NCBI RefSeq assembly: GCF_026586805.1
Contig: NZ_JAPFHA010000020.1
Location: 1-64,000, forward strand
Length of the DNA: 64,000 nucleotides
Source of the DNA: Niveibacterium sp. 24ML
GTDB taxonomy: Bacteria; Pseudomonadota; Gammaproteobacteria; Burkholderiales; Rhodocyclaceae
Direction: 5' to 3'
Shown here: one piece after another, positions 33,450 through 43,387 of the stretch
Layout of the letters: each line of letters begins with the position of its first letter
Position numbering within the stretch: position 1 is the first letter of the stretch
The notes under the pieces: generated by a model
Databases searched by the model: none
What the model was told of the DNA's origin: nothing
Seen by the model: only the letters and a program-made list of their open reading frames with translations
Position numbers and translations under genes: made by a program

Positions 33450-33911
33450 GTGAATACAACCCGCCCCACCGCCGAACTGGCCGGCCTGCGCCGGCGCATG
33501 GCCTGCATGCTTTACGAGTCCCTGCTGCTGGTGGGCGTACTCGCGTTTGCATTCCTCGTACCGCAGCTGATTTATGCGATTGCCAGCAAACACGTCCTGC
33601 CGGGCTGGGCCAGCTGGCTGCACGTGACGGCCGTGCTCGGGATTTACTTCTATGTGCTTTGGCGCCGGAACGGCCAGACCTTGGCGATGCAAACCTGGCG
33701 CCTGCAGCTTGTCGACGCCAACTCCGGGATGCCGCCATCAGCGGCACAATGCATCATTCGCTATCTGCTCGCGTGGCCGTCGGTGCTCTTTGCCGGCGCC
33801 GGGCTCGTCTGGGCGTTAGTGGATCGTGATCGCCAGTTCATGCACGATCGCTTTGCCGGCACCTGCATCGTGCTGCTGCCAGGCCGCCCCGGCGAGCAAA
33901 ACCAAAGCTAA
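33450..33911 (+). CDS. RDD family membrane protein
   Basis: RDD-domain membrane protein, 153 aa, with about three to four membrane helices. The RDD signature appears as LRRRMACMLYESLLL near the start and the Arg and Asp residues in DRDRQFMHDRFAGT near the end; this variant is typical of the short beta-proteobacterial type. GTG 33450 is preceded by AGGA with 5-nt spacing. Last gene of the sigma-factor group and convergent with lptG. Confidence 0.85.
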   Translation: MNTTRPTAELAGLRRRMACMLYESLLLVGVLAFAFLVPQLIYAIASKHVLPGWASWLHVTAVLGIYFYVLWRRNGQTLAMQTWRLQLVDANSGMPPSAAQCIIRYLLAWPSVLFAGAGLVWALVDRDRQFMHDRFAGTCIVLLPGRPGEQNQS

Positions 33912-34981
33912 CGCCGCTCAACCCACCAGAGCATGCCTGCGGTTGCGACAAGGAACAGCAGGCTCGGCGCAAGCGCGCTGACCACCGGCGGCCAATCGTT
34001 GATGATGCCCAGATTTGTAAAGAGGCCATTGAGCAGGTGAAAGGCCATGCCGATCACCACGCCAAGCAGCACTTTTGCCCCCACCGCGCCACTGCGGTGA
34101 TGAATGAAGGCAAAAGGCAGCGCAAGACACATCATCACGATCGAGGCAAAGGGGAACACAATCTTCTTCCAGGCTGCCACCTCGTGGCGCCCGGTCTTCT
34201 GATTGTTCTCCTTCAAATGCTGGACGTAGGGCACCAAGGTCTTCAGCGCCATCCGCTCCGGCACAACCATCACAACGCTGACCAGTTCGGGTGTCAGCTC
34301 GGACTGCCAGCGCCACTCCGGCAGGCGTTGCAGTTCAGTTCGACCCGCGAGGAACTTCGTGCGGACCACGTCCGTCAGCAGCCACCCCTCGCCAGCCTTG
34401 TATACACCCTTTGCCGCATCCGACAGCGACACCAATTTTGACCGTTGGTCGAACTCGTATATCCGCACCCCCTCAAGCCCCTTATCGGGCAGGACGCGTT
34501 GCGCATTGACGAAAAGATGACCATCCCTCACCCAGAAACCCGATTTGAGTTCCTGTGGCAAGGTCGAGTTCGTGCTGCGGAGGCGCCATTTCTGCGCCAC
34601 CCGCTCAAGCGGCGGCGCAATGAACTCGCCCAGCACGAAAGTCACTGCCGCAAACAACAGGCCGATCTGCGCAACCACCATGATGGCTTTCCGCGTCGAA
34701 AGCCCTGCGGTACGCATCGCTGTAATTTCAGAGTTCCGCGCAAGCTGCGTCAGCGCGAACAAGGTCCCGATCAGCGCCGCAATCGGGAAAATCTCGTAAG
34801 CGCGGCTGGGCAAAGACAAGCCGACAAAGATCAGCGCATGCTTGAGTCGATAGCCCGCCTTGCCGACCTTGTCGAGCTCTTCGACCAGATCAAAGAAGCC
34901 AAACAAGGCCAGAAACGCCACCATGACCAAGGCCGAGGCGGCGATGATCTCGCGGCCGAGGTAACGACGGATCGTCTTCAT
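33908..34981 (-). CDS. lptG: LPS export ABC transporter permease LptG
   Basis: Inner-membrane permease that with LptF and LptB extracts LPS and feeds it to LptC/A/D. Six membrane helices flank a periplasmic beta-jellyroll domain. It starts MKTIRRYLGREI at ATG 34981, overlapping the lptF stop by 4 bp. 357 aa. The last 4 bp overlap the RDD gene on the other strand. Confidence 0.95.
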   Translation of the reverse strand: MKTIRRYLGREIIAASALVMVAFLALFGFFDLVEELDKVGKAGYRLKHALIFVGLSLPSRAYEIFPIAALIGTLFALTQLARNSEITAMRTAGLSTRKAIMVVAQIGLLFAAVTFVLGEFIAPPLERVAQKWRLRSTNSTLPQELKSGFWVRDGHLFVNAQRVLPDKGLEGVRIYEFDQRSKLVSLSDAAKGVYKAGEGWLLTDVVRTKFLAGRTELQRLPEWRWQSELTPELVSVVMVVPERMALKTLVPYVQHLKENNQKTGRHEVAAWKKIVFPFASIVMMCLALPFAFIHHRSGAVGAKVLLGVVIGMAFHLLNGLFTNLGIINDWPPVVSALAPSLLFLVATAGMLWWVERR

Positions 34982-36054
34982 CGGCGGAGCAGCCTCGTGA
35001 AGACCTGCATGCGGTGGGCGAACATGGCCAGCAATAGCAGCGCCATCGGCAGGTGCAGTGCAGCAATGCCCGCCCCAAGGCCGATCTTGCTTTGCCCGAT
35101 CCACGCCTGCATGACTTGAAGCAGGCTGATGTAGGTCGAAAAGACGAAGACGGCAAACAGCAGATTGAGCGTGCGCCCTGCGCGCGGATTCACGAACGAA
35201 AGGGGTACCGCAATCAAGGTCAGGACCAGCGCCGCCAGCGGCAAGCCCAGACGCCACGACAGCTCGCCCTGATTCTGCGGCGTTGGCAACGTAATCAATT
35301 GAGGCGTTGGCGTGATACGCGGTGTCATTTCGAGCACGCCCACCTCCTTCGCTTCGATCCGGATCGCGTAGGTCTCGAAACTCGTGACGCTGAACTCCGG
35401 CGTGCCGGGCCGGCCTTCATAGCGACGACCGTCGCGCAGCACAGCGAACCGATCGCCATTGGGCTCAAGCTCGATCGAGCCACTGGTCGCCACAATGATC
35501 CGCATACGGTCAGCCAAGGGCATCGAGACGAAGACGTTCTTCACTTCGCGCGATGACTCGGAGAGCGATTCAACAAAGAAAACGCGACGCCCGCCGGAGT
35601 CTTCCCGGAAGGTGCCCGGTGAAACGCTCGATACATCATCCCTTGCTTCAAGCTGCTTGCGGTACTCCTGCGCGCGCCCCTGAGCCCAAGGCGAAAGAAA
35701 ACCGGTGAGCAGCGCGATAACTGCGACGATGGGCAACGAGAATTTGAGAACCGGGCTCACCCACGCGGAAAGCGGCAAGCCGCTAGCGAACCAGACCACC
35801 ATTTCGGAATCGCGATAGGCTCGTGTCAGCGAGGTCAGCACCGAGATGAACAAGGTCAGCGAAAGCAAAGTCCCGACATGATTGAGCGCCGTGAAGCCAA
35901 TCAGGGACAGCACCGCATCGGGCGGCAGGCGACCACCTGCAGCCTGACTCAGCAAGCGAATCAGGATGACGGTGAGCATGATGAAGAAGAGTGCAACGAA
36001 GATCGCAACCGCGTTGGAAGCGAACTCGCGCATGGCTGCGCGCTGAAAGACCAT
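34978..36054 (-). CDS. lptF: LPS export ABC transporter permease LptF
   Basis: Partner permease of LptG. Three N-terminal helices, a periplasmic jellyroll (about residues 130-260), and three C-terminal helices are visible. The start MVFQRAAMREFASNA at ATG 36054 resembles the usual LptF N-terminus; a more upstream ATG at 36123 would add a non-family extension. 358 aa. Divergent from pepA, as in many proteobacteria. Confidence 0.94.
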   Translation of the reverse strand: MVFQRAAMREFASNAVAIFVALFFIMLTVILIRLLSQAAGGRLPPDAVLSLIGFTALNHVGTLLSLTLFISVLTSLTRAYRDSEMVVWFASGLPLSAWVSPVLKFSLPIVAVIALLTGFLSPWAQGRAQEYRKQLEARDDVSSVSPGTFREDSGGRRVFFVESLSESSREVKNVFVSMPLADRMRIIVATSGSIELEPNGDRFAVLRDGRRYEGRPGTPEFSVTSFETYAIRIEAKEVGVLEMTPRITPTPQLITLPTPQNQGELSWRLGLPLAALVLTLIAVPLSFVNPRAGRTLNLLFAVFVFSTYISLLQVMQAWIGQSKIGLGAGIAALHLPMALLLLAMFAHRMQVFTRLLRR

Positions 36055-36076
36055 TTGGATAAGCGCCGGTGCGGTT

Positions 36077-36105
36077 TTGACGGCGTCGGAGGGACACGGG
36101 ATAAT
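36077..36105 (+). promoter_or_regulatory. Sigma-70 promoter for pepA
   Basis: TTGACG (36077-36082), a 17-bp spacer and GATAAT (36100-36105), about 40 bp before pepA. It is among the best promoter matches in the window. Confidence 0.7.
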
Positions 36106-36146
36106 CGTCCGCTCTGCGCGCAAGCGTCCATTGCCAGGAGCAATTG

Positions 36147-37640
36147 ATGGAATTTAGCACGAAATCCGTAACCCCGGAAAAGCAGAAATGCGCGTGCCTG
36201 GTGGTCGGTGTATTCGCCGGGAAGACCCTCGGCGCCACCGCAACTCGCCTTGACGAAGCCTCTGCCGGAGCCCTCTCGAAGCTGATCGCCCGCGGCGATC
36301 TTGACGCCAAAGCCGGCGCAACATTGATGCTGCACCACCTGCCGGGCGCAGCCGCCGAGCGCGTGTTGCTGGTCAGCTACGGCAAACCCGAAGACTTCAA
36401 CGAAAAGGCTTACCGGACTGCGCTTGGCGCGGCAGCGAAGGCGCTTGCCGGCCTGAAGGCAGGCGACGCAACCGTCACCCTCGCCGATGTTGAACTGCCT
36501 GGGCGCGACGCAAAATGGCTCAGCGCACAGGCAAGCCAGATCCTGCGCGATGCCGCGTACAAGTACGACGCCCCGCGCGCAAAGAAGGACGACGACAAGC
36601 GCGGCGTCAGCAAGGTCACCCTAGCCTTTGCCGACAAGCCGAGCGCCGACGCCACCCGCGGCGTGGCGCAAGGCAGCGCAATTGCAGCGGGCATGGCCTT
36701 GGCGCGTGATCTGGGCAACCTGCCGGGCAACGTCTGCACGCCGAGTCACCTCGCCGACACCGCGAAGAAACTCGCGAAAGAATACAAGTCGATCAAGGTT
36801 GAGACCTTCGACAATGCCGGCATCGAAAAGCTCGGCATGGGCTCATTCCTGTCGGTTACCAAGGGTTCGCACGAACCTGCACGTTTCATCGTCATGCAGT
36901 ACCACGGCGCCAAGTCCAAGAAAGCCAAGCCGATCGTCCTGGTCGGCAAGGGTCTGACCTTCGACTCCGGCGGCATCTCGCTCAAGCCGGGCGAGGGCAT
37001 GGACGAGATGAAGTACGACATGTGCGGCGGCGCTTCGGTGCTGGGCACATTCCGTGCACTGGCGGAGCTTGAGCTGCCGATCAACGTCGTCGGTCTTATC
37101 CCGAGCACCGAGAACATGCCGGGCGGCTCTGCGGTGAAGCCGGGTGATGTGGTGACGTCCATGTCCGGGCAGACGATCGAGATCCTGAATACCGACGCCG
37201 AGGGTCGCCTGATCCTGTGCGATGCGCTCACTTACGCCGAGCGCTTCGAGCCCGAATGTGTGATCGACATCGCAACGCTGACGGGCGCCTGCGTGATCGC
37301 CCTGGGCAACCACACCAGCGGCTTGCTGGCCAACAACGACGAACTTGCGCAAGAACTGCTCGAAGTCGGCGTCGCAGCCGGTGACCGTGCGTGGCAGCTG
37401 CCGCTGTTCGACGAGTACCAGGAGCAGCTCAAGAGCAACTTTGCCGACATCGCGAACATCGGCGGCCGCGCCGGTGGAACGATCACCGCGGCCTGCTTCC
37501 TGTCGCGCTTCACCAAGGCCTACAAGTGGGCGCACCTGGACATCGCTGGCACGGCGTGGAAGTCCGGCGCGGAAAAGGGCTCCACCGGACGTCCGGTGCC
37601 GCTGCTCACGCAGTTCCTCATCAAGCGCGCCGGCGCCTGA
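36147..37640 (+). CDS. pepA: Leucyl (cytosol) aminopeptidase
   Basis: Hexameric M17 metallo-aminopeptidase that removes N-terminal residues from peptides; in E. coli it also binds DNA for XerCD recombination. The catalytic domain has GKGLTFDSGGISLKP and the signature NTDAEGRL with metal ligands. ATG 36147 follows CAGGAG. 497 aa. It precedes holC and valS, an order common in proteobacteria. Confidence 0.96.
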   Translation: MEFSTKSVTPEKQKCACLVVGVFAGKTLGATATRLDEASAGALSKLIARGDLDAKAGATLMLHHLPGAAAERVLLVSYGKPEDFNEKAYRTALGAAAKALAGLKAGDATVTLADVELPGRDAKWLSAQASQILRDAAYKYDAPRAKKDDDKRGVSKVTLAFADKPSADATRGVAQGSAIAAGMALARDLGNLPGNVCTPSHLADTAKKLAKEYKSIKVETFDNAGIEKLGMGSFLSVTKGSHEPARFIVMQYHGAKSKKAKPIVLVGKGLTFDSGGISLKPGEGMDEMKYDMCGGASVLGTFRALAELELPINVVGLIPSTENMPGGSAVKPGDVVTSMSGQTIEILNTDAEGRLILCDALTYAERFEPECVIDIATLTGACVIALGNHTSGLLANNDELAQELLEVGVAAGDRAWQLPLFDEYQEQLKSNFADIANIGGRAGGTITAACFLSRFTKAYKWAHLDIAGTAWKSGAEKGSTGRPVPLLTQFLIKRAGA

Positions 37641-37656
37641 TGCGATTGGCGACACA

Positions 37657-38088
37657 GTGACCGAAGTCCGCTTCTTTCACAACGCGCCGGACAAGCTGTC
37701 CGCGGCCTGCCGCCTTGCGGCGGCCGCGTACCGGCACGGGCGAAAAGTCACTGTGTTTGCCCCGGAAGCGGGCCTCGCGGCCCGCTTCGACGCCCTGTTG
37801 TGGACCTTTCAACCGCTTGCGTTCGTTCCCCATGTGCTCGCATCGTCGGCACTTGCCTCGCAAACGCCGGTGGTGATCGACCCGCAACTGGCCGAACCGA
37901 TCAACCTGGAAGTTCTGATCAATCTGGGCGACGAAGCCCCCCCTGAGTTCGAACGTTTCTCGCAGGTGATCGAGATCGTGACCTCTGACCCTTCCGATCG
38001 CGCACCTGCGCGGGCGCGCTGGGCCTTTTATCGCGACCGCGGACTTGATCCGTCAGCGAATGACCTTTCCGCACGCGAACGCGCATGA
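37657..38088 (+). CDS. holC: DNA polymerase III chi subunit
   Basis: Chi links the clamp loader to SSB on the lagging strand. The typical start TEVRFFHNAPDKLSAACRL and the FAPEAG and LLWTF stretches are present. GTG 37657 is the likely start, 16 bp after pepA. 143 aa. The stop overlaps the next gene by 4 bp. Confidence 0.9.
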   Translation: MTEVRFFHNAPDKLSAACRLAAAAYRHGRKVTVFAPEAGLAARFDALLWTFQPLAFVPHVLASSALASQTPVVIDPQLAEPINLEVLINLGDEAPPEFERFSQVIEIVTSDPSDRAPARARWAFYRDRGLDPSANDLSARERA

Positions 38089-38723
38089 CCCCCAGCGACC
38101 CCACCCTCGAAGACCTTGAAGTGTCCGACACCTTGATGGTGAAGGCCGACGCCCTGATTCACAGGCACCGCTCCAGTACCGCGCCGCAGGCAGACGATCT
38201 GCCCGTTCTCACCGACATCCTCGGCGAGGATCTGCCGGTGCTCGAAGACGTGGCAGAAGTCCTGACGCTTGACGACGACTTGCCGGCACTCACACCCGAT
38301 GCGCCGCTCCAGCCAACCCGGCCCGCCGAAACCGCGCCGATCAGTCCGCCGCCCCCGCAAGCCGCGCCCAGCGCGCCAGTGGTAACCCTGGTCGAGCCCG
38401 ACCCGGCCATCATCGCTGCAGCGGCTGAGCATGCGGCCAGCGCGGCAGCGCAAGCCGCCCGAGATGAAGCGATGGTGCAAGCGCAGGCGGCCCGCATGCG
38501 AATGGCCGAGCAGCTGATCGAGTTCGACGCGCACATCTCACAAACACTCGAAGCCTGGATCAGCAACGAGCTGCCGCAAATCGTGGCGGCCGAAGTCGAC
38601 GGCATGGTCGAGCGCCTGCGCATGAAGACACTGGCACACATGCGCGCCACGCTGGTGCCCGACCTCTCGCACAAGCTCTCGGAACTGCTCGACGCAACGC
38701 TCAACGAGCCAAAGAACGATTAG
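38085..38723 (+). CDS. Conserved hypothetical protein between holC and valS
   Basis: 212 residues, no membrane helix or signal. The N-terminal 110 residues are acidic and Pro-rich (many DDLPVL-like repeats), and the remainder is an Ala/Gln-rich helix likely to form a coiled coil, ending with a segment LVPDLSHKLSELLDATL. I do not recognise a family with a known function. Translationally coupled to holC (4-bp overlap) and 94 bp upstream of valS. Confidence 0.75.
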   Translation: MTPSDPTLEDLEVSDTLMVKADALIHRHRSSTAPQADDLPVLTDILGEDLPVLEDVAEVLTLDDDLPALTPDAPLQPTRPAETAPISPPPPQAAPSAPVVTLVEPDPAIIAAAAEHAASAAAQAARDEAMVQAQAARMRMAEQLIEFDAHISQTLEAWISNELPQIVAAEVDGMVERLRMKTLAHMRATLVPDLSHKLSELLDATLNEPKND

Positions 38724-38817
38724 CCCCCCGTGGCAAAGCGATGCCCCGCGTGCTTGCGGCGGCAGCCCCTTAGCCATCCGAATCAACGCAAGATTCTGTT
38801 TCTAAAGACTGACACGC

Positions 38818-41676
38818 ATGGAACTCGCAAAGAGCTTCGAACCGGCAGAGATTGAGCGCCGCTGGTATTCAAACTGGGAAGAATCCGGCTACTTCAAGGC
38901 CGGACTGGACAAATCAAAGTCCGACGCCTTCTGCATCCTGCTGCCGCCGCCGAACGTCACCGGCACGCTGCACATGGGCCACGGCTTCAACCAGACGGTG
39001 ATGGATGCGCTCACCCGCTACCACCGCATGCTCGGCCACAACACGCTGTGGCAGCCGGGCACCGACCACGCCGGCATCGCCACGCAGATCGTTGTTGAGC
39101 GCCAACTCGATGCGCAAGGCGTGTCGCGCCACGATCTGGGCCGCGAGAAGTTCCTCGAGAAGGTGTGGGAGTGGAAAGAGTACTCCGGCAACACCATCAC
39201 CCAGCAGATGCGCCGTCTCGGCACCTCGCCCGACTGGAGCCGCGAGCGCTTCACGATGGACGCCGGGCTCTCCAAGATCGTCACCGAGACCTTCGTGCGC
39301 CTCTACCGCGAAGGCCTGATCTACCGCGGCAAGCGCCTGGTGAACTGGGACCCGAAGCTGCACACCGCGGTGTCGGACCTGGAAGTAGTGTCCGAAGAGG
39401 AAGACGGCTTCCTGTGGCACCTGCAGTACCCGCTCACCGACGGCAGCGGCTCGCTGACCGTGGCCACCACGCGTCCGGAAACCATGCTCGGCGACACCGC
39501 CGTGATGGTGCACCCGGAAGATGAGCGCTACGCCCACCTGATCGGCAAGACAGTCACCCTGCCGCTGGTTGGCCGCGAAGTGCCGATCATCGCCGACGAG
39601 TACGTGGACCGCGAATTCGGCACCGGCGTCGTCAAGGTCACGCCGGCGCACGACCTCAACGACTACGGCGTCGGCCAGCGTCACAACCTGCCGATGATCA
39701 TCGTGCTGACGCTCGAAGGCAGCGTGCCGGCCGAAGGCACCGTCGTCACCGGCGGGCAAATCAGCGGCACCACGCCGCTGCCCGCGCATCTGGCCGGGCT
39801 GGATCGTTTCGAAGCGCGCAAGCAAGTCGTTGCCGGTTTCGAGGCCCTCGGCCTGCTCGGCGAAGTCAAACCGCACAAGCTGATGGTGCCGCGCGGCGAC
39901 CGCACCGGCGTCGTCATCGAGCCGATGCTCACCGACCAGTGGTTCGTCGCGATGAGCAAAGCCGGCCCGGACGGCACGAGCATCGCTGGTAAGGCCCTTG
40001 AATGCGTGGCCTCGGGCGAAATCAAGTTCGCGCCTGAGAACTGGGTGAACACCTACAACCAGTGGCTCAACAACATCCAGGACTGGTGCATCTCCCGCCA
40101 GCTGTGGTGGGGTCACCAGATCCCCGCCTGGTATGCCGACGATGGCCGCGTGTTCGTCGCCCACGACGAAACCGAGGCGAAGGCCGTTGCCGCAGCCGAG
40201 GGCTACACCGGCGCCCTGAAGCGCGACGACGACGTGCTCGACACCTGGTACTCGTCCGCCCTGTGGCCATTCAGCACCCTGGACTGGACGCCCGAGTGGC
40301 CGGCCAAGTCCAACGATGCGCTCGACCTCTACCTGCCCTCGTCGGTGCTGGTCACCGGCTTCGACATCATCTTCTTCTGGGTCGCGCGCATGGTCATGAT
40401 GACCAAGCACATCACCGGCAAGATCCCGTTCAAGACGGTGTACGTGCACGGCCTGGTGCGCGACGCCGAAGGCCAGAAGATGAGCAAGTCCAAGGGCAAC
40501 GTGCTCGACCCGATCGACCTGATCGACGGCATCAAACTCGACGACCTCGTCGCCAAACGCACCACCGGGCTGATGAACCCGAAGCAGGCGGCGCAGATCG
40601 AGAAGAAAACGCGCAAGGAATACCCGGAGGGCATCCCCGCCTTCGGTACCGACGCGCTGCGCTTCACCTTCGCCAGCCTCGCCACGCTGGGCCGCGACAT
40701 CAAGTTCGACATGCAGCGCTGCGAGGGCTACCGCAACTTCTGCAACAAGCTGTGGAACGCCACGCGCTTCGTGTTGATGAACACCGAGGGCAAGGACTGT
40801 GGCCTGAACGAACACGCGCCTGGCGAGTGCGACGGCAGCTACCTCGCCTTCTCCGACGCCGACCGCTGGATCGTCTCGCGCCTGCAGCGCGCCGAGGCCG
40901 CAGTGGCGCAACACTTCGCGGACTTCCGCCTCGACCTGCTCTCGAGCGAGCTCTACACCCTGGTGTGGGACGAGTACTGCGACTGGTACCTCGAACTCGC
41001 CAAGGTCCAGATCAACACCGGCAACGAGGCGCAGCAGCGCGCCACGCGCCGCACCCTGCTGCGCGTGCTGGAGACCATCCTGCGCCTGGCGCACCCGGTC
41101 ATCCCCTTCATCACCGAAGAGCTGTGGCAGACCGTAGCCCCGCTCGCCGGCAAGAAAGACGCCGACAGCCTGTGCCTGGTCGCGTATCCGCGCGCCAACC
41201 TTGAGCGCATCGATGCGAAGGCCGAGGCCCGCATCGAGCAGCTCAAGGCGCTGATCAGCGCGGTTCGCAGCCTGCGTGGCGAGATGAGCCTGTCGCCCGC
41301 GCAGAAGGTGCCGCTGATCGTCGCCGGCCCGGTAGAGGATGTGGAGGCCTTCGCGCCCTACCTCACCGCGCTTGGCAAGCTGGAGAGCGTCAGCGCCGCC
41401 GGCGACGCGCTACCGCCCTCGCCCGCCCCGGTGCAGATCGTTGGCGATTTCCGCCTGATGCTGAAGATCGAAATCGACATCGCGGCCGAACGCGAGCGCA
41501 TCACCAAGGAAATCACGCGCATCGAAACTGAAGTGGTGAAGGCCAACGCCAAGCTCTCCAACGAGAGCTTCGTTGCGCGCGCGCCGGCAGCCGTGGTCGA
41601 GCAGGAAAAGAAGCGCTTGGCCGACTTCGGCGCAACGCTCGAAAAGCTCCGCGAGCAATTCGGCCGACTGGGCTAA
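38818..41676 (+). CDS. valS: Valyl-tRNA synthetase
   Basis: Class I aminoacyl-tRNA synthetase charging tRNA-Val. HIGH motif as HMGHG near residue 50, the editing domain (about residues 200-390), KMSKSKGN near residue 555, and a C-terminal coiled-coil (from about residue 880) are all present. 952 aa, normal. A large minus-strand frame of 726 codons opposite it is a GC-bias artefact. Confidence 0.98.
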   Translation: MELAKSFEPAEIERRWYSNWEESGYFKAGLDKSKSDAFCILLPPPNVTGTLHMGHGFNQTVMDALTRYHRMLGHNTLWQPGTDHAGIATQIVVERQLDAQGVSRHDLGREKFLEKVWEWKEYSGNTITQQMRRLGTSPDWSRERFTMDAGLSKIVTETFVRLYREGLIYRGKRLVNWDPKLHTAVSDLEVVSEEEDGFLWHLQYPLTDGSGSLTVATTRPETMLGDTAVMVHPEDERYAHLIGKTVTLPLVGREVPIIADEYVDREFGTGVVKVTPAHDLNDYGVGQRHNLPMIIVLTLEGSVPAEGTVVTGGQISGTTPLPAHLAGLDRFEARKQVVAGFEALGLLGEVKPHKLMVPRGDRTGVVIEPMLTDQWFVAMSKAGPDGTSIAGKALECVASGEIKFAPENWVNTYNQWLNNIQDWCISRQLWWGHQIPAWYADDGRVFVAHDETEAKAVAAAEGYTGALKRDDDVLDTWYSSALWPFSTLDWTPEWPAKSNDALDLYLPSSVLVTGFDIIFFWVARMVMMTKHITGKIPFKTVYVHGLVRDAEGQKMSKSKGNVLDPIDLIDGIKLDDLVAKRTTGLMNPKQAAQIEKKTRKEYPEGIPAFGTDALRFTFASLATLGRDIKFDMQRCEGYRNFCNKLWNATRFVLMNTEGKDCGLNEHAPGECDGSYLAFSDADRWIVSRLQRAEAAVAQHFADFRLDLLSSELYTLVWDEYCDWYLELAKVQINTGNEAQQRATRRTLLRVLETILRLAHPVIPFITEELWQTVAPLAGKKDADSLCLVAYPRANLERIDAKAEARIEQLKALISAVRSLRGEMSLSPAQKVPLIVAGPVEDVEAFAPYLTALGKLESVSAAGDALPPSPAPVQIVGDFRLMLKIEIDIAAERERITKEITRIETEVVKANAKLSNESFVARAPAAVVEQEKKRLADFGATLEKLREQFGRLG

Positions 41677-41694
41677 GCCTCATCTGCCGCAATC

Positions 41695-41721
41695 AAACGG
41701 CGCCGCAAGGCGCCGTTTTCG
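41695..41721 (+). terminator. Terminator of valS
   Basis: A perfect 10-bp stem, AAACGGCGCC with GGCGCCGTTT (41695-41704 and 41709-41718), followed by TCGTTTG. Confidence 0.8.
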
Positions 41722-41736
41722 TTTGTCCGTAGCCCC

Positions 41737-41763
41737 AAAAAAACAGGCGCCCGAAGGCGCCTG
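41737..41763 (-). terminator. Terminator of the porin gene
   Basis: An eight-base stem, CAGGCGCC (41744-41751) with GGCGCCTG (41756-41763). On the minus strand it is followed by seven T. Confidence 0.85.
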
Positions 41764-41795
41764 AATGAAGAGGGACTTGCAAGCAATCCGGCAAA

Positions 41796-42866
41796 TCAGA
41801 ACTTGTGGCGGATGCCCAGGTTGATACCGCTGCGGTAGTCGGCGAAGGTGTTCGAACCATCCGAAACACCGTAGCGAACCTTCATGTTGTCGTCGGCATC
41901 GATGCGCGCGTAAGCGGCATACACATCGGTGCGCTTGGAGAAGGCATAGGTGCCGCCGATACCGTACTGAACCGCCTTTTCGTCCAGATCGTTCTTGTCC
42001 TTCGAGTAAGCGTAGGACGCGAGGATCGAGAAGTTGCCCAGCGGCACGGTCGCGCCAACCAGGTAACGGTTGTACTTCTTCGGCTCCTTCGCGGTGCCGA
42101 CCGTCACGCTTTCAAACTTGGGCTGAGCGTAGGCGCCCGAGATCTTGGCCATGCCGAAATCAACGATGCCACCGAGTTCAACGACCGTATCGTTGGTGTA
42201 CTTGGCCTTGTCGTAGCTGCTGCTGTAGTTGGCCATGACCTTGAACATCTTGCCGAACTTCAGCTTCGGGGTGATCGCGTAGTAGCGCTTGTCGGTGAGG
42301 TTTTCAACCGTTTCGTCGCCATCACGGTTCAGTGCGTACAGCGCGTCAAGCGAGAAGATGTCGCCGAAGTAAGGCGTCGTTGCGTAGAACGCGTTGTCGA
42401 TACGGCTGGTGATGTGGGTGAAGATGTTGCTCGCCTTGGCGACCTGGCCGTGCGAGAACGGGTCGATATCACCGTAGATCAGGTATTGCGGCGAGTACTG
42501 ACGGCCGAAGCGGCCTTCGACAAAGCCCGTCTCCAGACCAACCCAGGTCTGACGACCCCATACACGGTTGACCGTGGCGCTCGACTGGGCCGGGGTGCCG
42601 GTATCAGCGTTGATGCCCGCTTCCACCACGAACTTGCCCTTGAGACCAGACGTCAGTTCTTCGGTGCCACGGAAGCCCAGGCGGGTGCCGCTGGCAATAC
42701 CGCTGTCGATCCCGTTACGGCCACCCTTGGTGGAATCGTAGTTGTCAGTGCGATAGGCGTAGCCCATGTCGATCAGGCCGTAGACGGTCACGCTGGAATC
42801 CGCTGCGATTGCGCTACCGGAAGCAAGCGCGGCGATCGCGAGTGCGAGTTTGTGCTGGTTTTTCAC
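41796..42866 (-). CDS. Gram-negative porin (beta-barrel)
   Basis: Outer-membrane trimeric porin of the beta-proteobacterial type. A signal peptide (1-21, ending ASGSAIA) is followed by SSVTVYGLIDMGYAY, the usual start of the barrel. It carries the GSRLGFRGTEELTSGL-like pattern (SGTRLGFRGTEELTSGL here) and ends in Phe, as needed for BAM recognition. 356 aa. It stands alone between two terminators. Confidence 0.95.
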   Translation of the reverse strand: MKNQHKLALAIAALASGSAIAADSSVTVYGLIDMGYAYRTDNYDSTKGGRNGIDSGIASGTRLGFRGTEELTSGLKGKFVVEAGINADTGTPAQSSATVNRVWGRQTWVGLETGFVEGRFGRQYSPQYLIYGDIDPFSHGQVAKASNIFTHITSRIDNAFYATTPYFGDIFSLDALYALNRDGDETVENLTDKRYYAITPKLKFGKMFKVMANYSSSYDKAKYTNDTVVELGGIVDFGMAKISGAYAQPKFESVTVGTAKEPKKYNRYLVGATVPLGNFSILASYAYSKDKNDLDEKAVQYGIGGTYAFSKRTDVYAAYARIDADDNMKVRYGVSDGSNTFADYRSGINLGIRHKF

Positions 42867-42963
42867 TGTTAGTCCTCTGTATCAAGATGGCGCGCACACC
42901 GCCGGACTAGCCGGTGCGCAACGGGGGCGACAGTAGCAAGCGAGTGTTTCAGTAATAAGAAAA

Positions 42964-42981
42964 GGGCGCCCCAAGGCGCCC
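42964..42981 (-). terminator. Terminator after the small exported protein
   Basis: A seven-base stem, GGGCGCC with GGCGCCC (42964-42970, 42975-42981). The minus strand continues TTTCTTATT. Confidence 0.75.
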
Positions 42982-43010
42982 GAATTTCGCGTTTTTTGCC
43001 GATTCTGTGG

Positions 43011-43340
43011 TTACCGCGCAAAACGGCCGGTATCCGAGCACGAATACTGAGAGCCCGTCCAGCGCCAGAACCGGTAAACACGGTGGCCATCGTCCGGATC
43101 GCTGTAGAAGAATTCGTTCACCTTGGGCAAGTCCGAGACATAGTCCCAGCGAAAGTCCTCGCGCCGCTTAAGCGTCTTCTTGCCCGCATCGAATTCGATC
43201 ACTGCCGGCAATTTCGCACACGGATCCTTGTCCTTCCTGGATTTTTCTGCCGACCCCGCCCAAGCCGCATTCGCGCCGAGCACGCCAGCAAAAACAACGC
43301 AGCAGATCACGCCCAGCCTTCGCATCCATACCTGTTTCAT
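43011..43340 (-). CDS. Small exported protein of unknown function
   Basis: 109 residues. A Sec signal peptide (residues about 5-28, ending NAAWA) is followed by a charged mature domain with two cysteines (DPCAKL and YSCSDTG) that could form a disulfide. ATG 43340 follows GGAG. I recognise no family. It lies 47 bp downstream of the M16 peptidase gene on the same strand, so it may be cotranscribed. Confidence 0.7.
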   Translation of the reverse strand: MKQVWMRRLGVICCVVFAGVLGANAAWAGSAEKSRKDKDPCAKLPAVIEFDAGKKTLKRREDFRWDYVSDLPKVNEFFYSDPDDGHRVYRFWRWTGSQYSCSDTGRFAR

Positions 43341-43387
43341 CTCCGCTCCTTCGATGCGCATCGAACAGCCGCGCTCACAGCGCTGTG

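Noticed and set aside
38914-41094. A 726-codon open frame on the minus strand opposite valS
   Set aside because: Composition is His/Asp/Val-rich as expected from reading high-GC valS backwards; no start signal, no recognisable domain.
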